From Microbispora hainanensis (GTDB lineage Bacteria > Actinomycetota > Actinomycetes > Streptosporangiales > Streptosporangiaceae): a stretch of 64,000 nucleotides of DNA. The position numbers were made by a program, and so were the translations under genes. Shown in pieces: positions 61,371 through 64,000 of the stretch. The notes below the pieces were generated by a model. That model did no database searches. It was not told the DNA's origin and was given only the letters and a program-made list of their open reading frames with translations. Every line of letters starts with the position of its first letter. The first letter of the stretch is position 1. The stretch is from the NCBI RefSeq assembly GCF_006874475.1, contig NZ_VIRM01000053.1:1-64000 (forward strand). Reading direction: 5' to 3'.

Positions 61371-62333
61371 ATGGACGACCACACGATGAGAGCGGTGCTG
61401 TTCGACCGATACGGCGGCCCCGAGGTGCTGTACGTGAGCCGGGTGCCACGCCCGGAGCCGGCGCCCGGCGAGGTGCTCGTGCGGGTGCGCGCGTTCAGCG
61501 TCAACGGCGGAGAGACGGCCGCCCGTTCCGGCAGGGTCCGTCTCCTCACCGGACGGAAGTTCCCGCAACGCGTCGGGTTGGACTTCACCGGCGAGGTCGC
61601 CGCGCTCGGCGCCGGCGTGACGGACATCGTGGTCGGCGACCGGGTGTGGGGCGTCGTGGGCCGCACCGGATTCGGCAGCGCCGCCGACTATGTGGCGGTC
61701 CGGGCCGAGCGGCTCGGCCGCGTCCCGGACGGACTCGATCTGCTGGAAGCCGCCGCGCTGCCGGTGGCGACCACGGCCATCACGGCGCTGCGCGACAAGG
61801 CCCGGCTGCGCCCCGGCGAACGACTGCTCGTACGCGGCGCCGCGGGCGGAGTCGGCAACGCCGCCGTCCAGCTCGGACGGGCCTACGGCGCCGAGGTCAC
61901 GGCCCTGGCCCGCGCCGCCAACCTCGACTTCGTCCGTACGCTCGGCGCCCACCACGTCGTCGACCACCGGACCGTCACGCCGGGCGAACTGGGCCTGCTC
62001 GACGTGGTCCTCGACACCGCGGGCACCGACCTGCGGGCCTTCCGGCGCCTGCTGAGGCCCGGCGGGCGTATGGTCACCATCGCCTTCGACCTGACCCGGC
62101 CCGCCGCCTCACTCGGCTACCTCGCCGCCAGCGCCGTGCACGGACGCGGCCGGGTGCGCTTCTTCAGCGGCAACCCCCGGCGGGCGCTCTTCGACGACCT
62201 CGCCCGGGAGGTGGCGGAGGGAAGACTGCGCCCGGCGGTGGACCGGTGCTTCCCGCTGGAGGAGACGGCGGCGGCCCACCGCGCGCTGGAGGCGGGCGGG
62301 GTGCGGGGCAAATACGTCGTCAGGGTGGACTGA
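61371..62333 (+). CDS. NADPH:quinone reductase-like MDR oxidoreductase
   Basis: This medium-chain dehydrogenase/reductase of the zinc-free quinone oxidoreductase type has 320 residues from ATG 61371; ATG 61335 is possible. The GroES-like N-domain reads MRAVLFDRYGGPEVLYV, and the Rossmann loop is LLVRGAAGGVGNAAVQLGRAYGAEVTALA. The metal-binding cysteines of true alcohol dehydrogenases are absent. It is under the likely control of the divergent TetR gene. Confidence 0.9.
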   Translation: MDDHTMRAVLFDRYGGPEVLYVSRVPRPEPAPGEVLVRVRAFSVNGGETAARSGRVRLLTGRKFPQRVGLDFTGEVAALGAGVTDIVVGDRVWGVVGRTGFGSAADYVAVRAERLGRVPDGLDLLEAAALPVATTAITALRDKARLRPGERLLVRGAAGGVGNAAVQLGRAYGAEVTALARAANLDFVRTLGAHHVVDHRTVTPGELGLLDVVLDTAGTDLRAFRRLLRPGGRMVTIAFDLTRPAASLGYLAASAVHGRGRVRFFSGNPRRALFDDLAREVAEGRLRPAVDRCFPLEETAAAHRALEAGGVRGKYVVRVD

Positions 62334-62363
62334 CGGCACTGCGCCGGCTCGTCTCTCGCCGAC

Positions 62364-62999
62364 TCACTTCTCGGTGGTGCCGGCCTTGCGGAGGCGGGCC
62401 CGTACGGTGCGCCGTACGAGCGGGCCCATGTCCTCCAGGACGCCGACCAGACCGGCGAGCTGCTCCAGGCTGTCGAACGCGCGCTCCGCGCCGTCGCGGT
62501 CGACCCCGTCGTACAGTTCGAGGCCGACGAAGGCCGCCGCGGTAGCGCGGGCGAGCCCGGCGACGTCGACGAACTCCGCGAGCGGGCTGCCGACCAGCAC
62601 CCGGCCGAGGACCTCCTCGATCTCGGTGACCCACATGCCGAGGCCGTCGGCGGTGGCGGGGGCGAGCCTGCCGTCCATCTGGCTGCCCGCGAGCATCTGG
62701 GCGAGCACGGCGAGGTTGCCCGTCTCGCGCTCCTCGGCGTGCAGCGAACGGCCGAGGTCGAGCAGCTCCCGCAGGGAGCTCACGGCCGCGAACCGGGCCC
62801 GATAGACGGCCACCCGCTGCTCGGAGCCATACCGCAGGGCCGCGGCGAGGAGGTCGTCGACCGTGCCGAAGTGATAGAAGACGAGCGCCTGGTTCACCCC
62901 GGCGGCGGTGGCGATCGCCCGCGCCGAGGCCCCCGCGATGCCCTGGGTGCGCAACGTCTCCAGGGCGCCTTCGAGCAGCCGTGTGCGGGTGTCGCCCAT
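62364..62999 (-). CDS. TetR-family regulator
   Basis: The protein has 211 residues from ATG 62999 (GGGGGAG upstream; ATG 63002 is adjacent). The helix-turn-helix is TRTRLLEGALETLRTQGIAGASARAIATAAGVNQALVFYHFGTVDDLL, with a C-terminal ligand domain of the type seen in YfiR/AcrR-like repressors. It is divergent from the kinase gene and convergent with the quinone-reductase-like gene. Confidence 0.9.
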   Translation of the reverse strand: MGDTRTRLLEGALETLRTQGIAGASARAIATAAGVNQALVFYHFGTVDDLLAAALRYGSEQRVAVYRARFAAVSSLRELLDLGRSLHAEERETGNLAVLAQMLAGSQMDGRLAPATADGLGMWVTEIEEVLGRVLVGSPLAEFVDVAGLARATAAAFVGLELYDGVDRDGAERAFDSLEQLAGLVGVLEDMGPLVRRTVRARLRKAGTTEK

Positions 63000-63118
63000 C
63001 ATCTCCCCCTTCGTTCCTGTTCGCGGCTTCACCGTAGTGGCAGGCGTCCGGCGATGACCCCGCCCGGCGGCCGTCATAAGATCCGAAGTGACTTCCCGGA
63101 CATCCCAGCGGGGGCGAT

Positions 63119-64000
<882 letters not shown>

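Overview
This window is very GC-rich and has frequent GTG and TTG starts, strong GGAGG-type ribosome binding sites and many ATGA/GTGA start-stop overlaps. Together with the gene content this points to a filamentous actinomycete chromosome. I infer a member of the Streptosporangiales (Streptosporangium, Nonomuraea or Microbispora-like) from overall gene style, not from a marker gene. The first ~140 bases are long G/C homopolymers and look like a poor-quality contig end. The last gene, a Ser/Thr kinase, runs off the right edge.

Left part (1-4.9 kb): a truncated ARMT1-like phosphatase, a nitronate monooxygenase, a divergent LysR regulator and a secreted streptogrisin/alpha-lytic-type protease. 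From 4.9 to 22 kb lies a large cell-envelope polysaccharide region. It holds dprE2, dprE1 and a UbiA-type decaprenyl-phosphate phosphoribosyltransferase (the decaprenyl-phosphoryl-arabinose route), an AftD-like giant arabinosyltransferase with a 43-residue secreted/membrane partner, a GT4 glycosyltransferase, two DUF3068 proteins, an acyltransferase, a methyltransferase and two large polytopic membrane proteins. From memory, the content matches the M. tuberculosis Rv0224c-Rv0228 plus Rv0236c/Rv0236A block. Several of these genes carry in-frame minisatellites.

Middle part (22-44 kb): a fused tandem acyl-CoA dehydrogenase, an HtrA-like lipoprotein protease, an adenosine/aminofutalosine deaminase and a UTRA-only protein. 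Next come tmRNA (ssrA) and a conserved block ftsE-ftsX-smpB followed by a penicillin-binding-protein-like lipoprotein whose catalytic motifs are degenerate, then prfB. These are followed by a giant NAD-dependent glutamate dehydrogenase with tryptophan 2,3-dioxygenase just upstream, and a fused polysaccharide deacetylase/GT2 synthase.

Right part (44-64 kb) is accessory in character. It holds an ECF sigma factor with a tiny zinc-binding anti-sigma protein, DUF4142 and DUF1996 secreted proteins, a ferric-reductase-like membrane protein coupled to a NuoF-ferredoxin fusion, a decayed cysteine synthase, a Tat-exported FAD oxidase and a VapBC pair. Two loci stand out. (1) At 52.5-56.7 kb an ABC exporter is followed, with overlapping or near-overlapping genes, by a fusion of an isoprenyl diphosphate synthase (N-terminal) to a class I terpene cyclase (C-terminal). 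(2) At 58.4-60.5 kb two overlapping genes carry the same RHIM-like motif, one at the C-terminus of a small helical protein and the other near the N-terminus of a membrane protein. This looks like an amyloid-signalling cell-death or defence pair. Three TetR regulators, an NmrA-like reductase and a quinone-oxidoreductase-like enzyme fill the rest.
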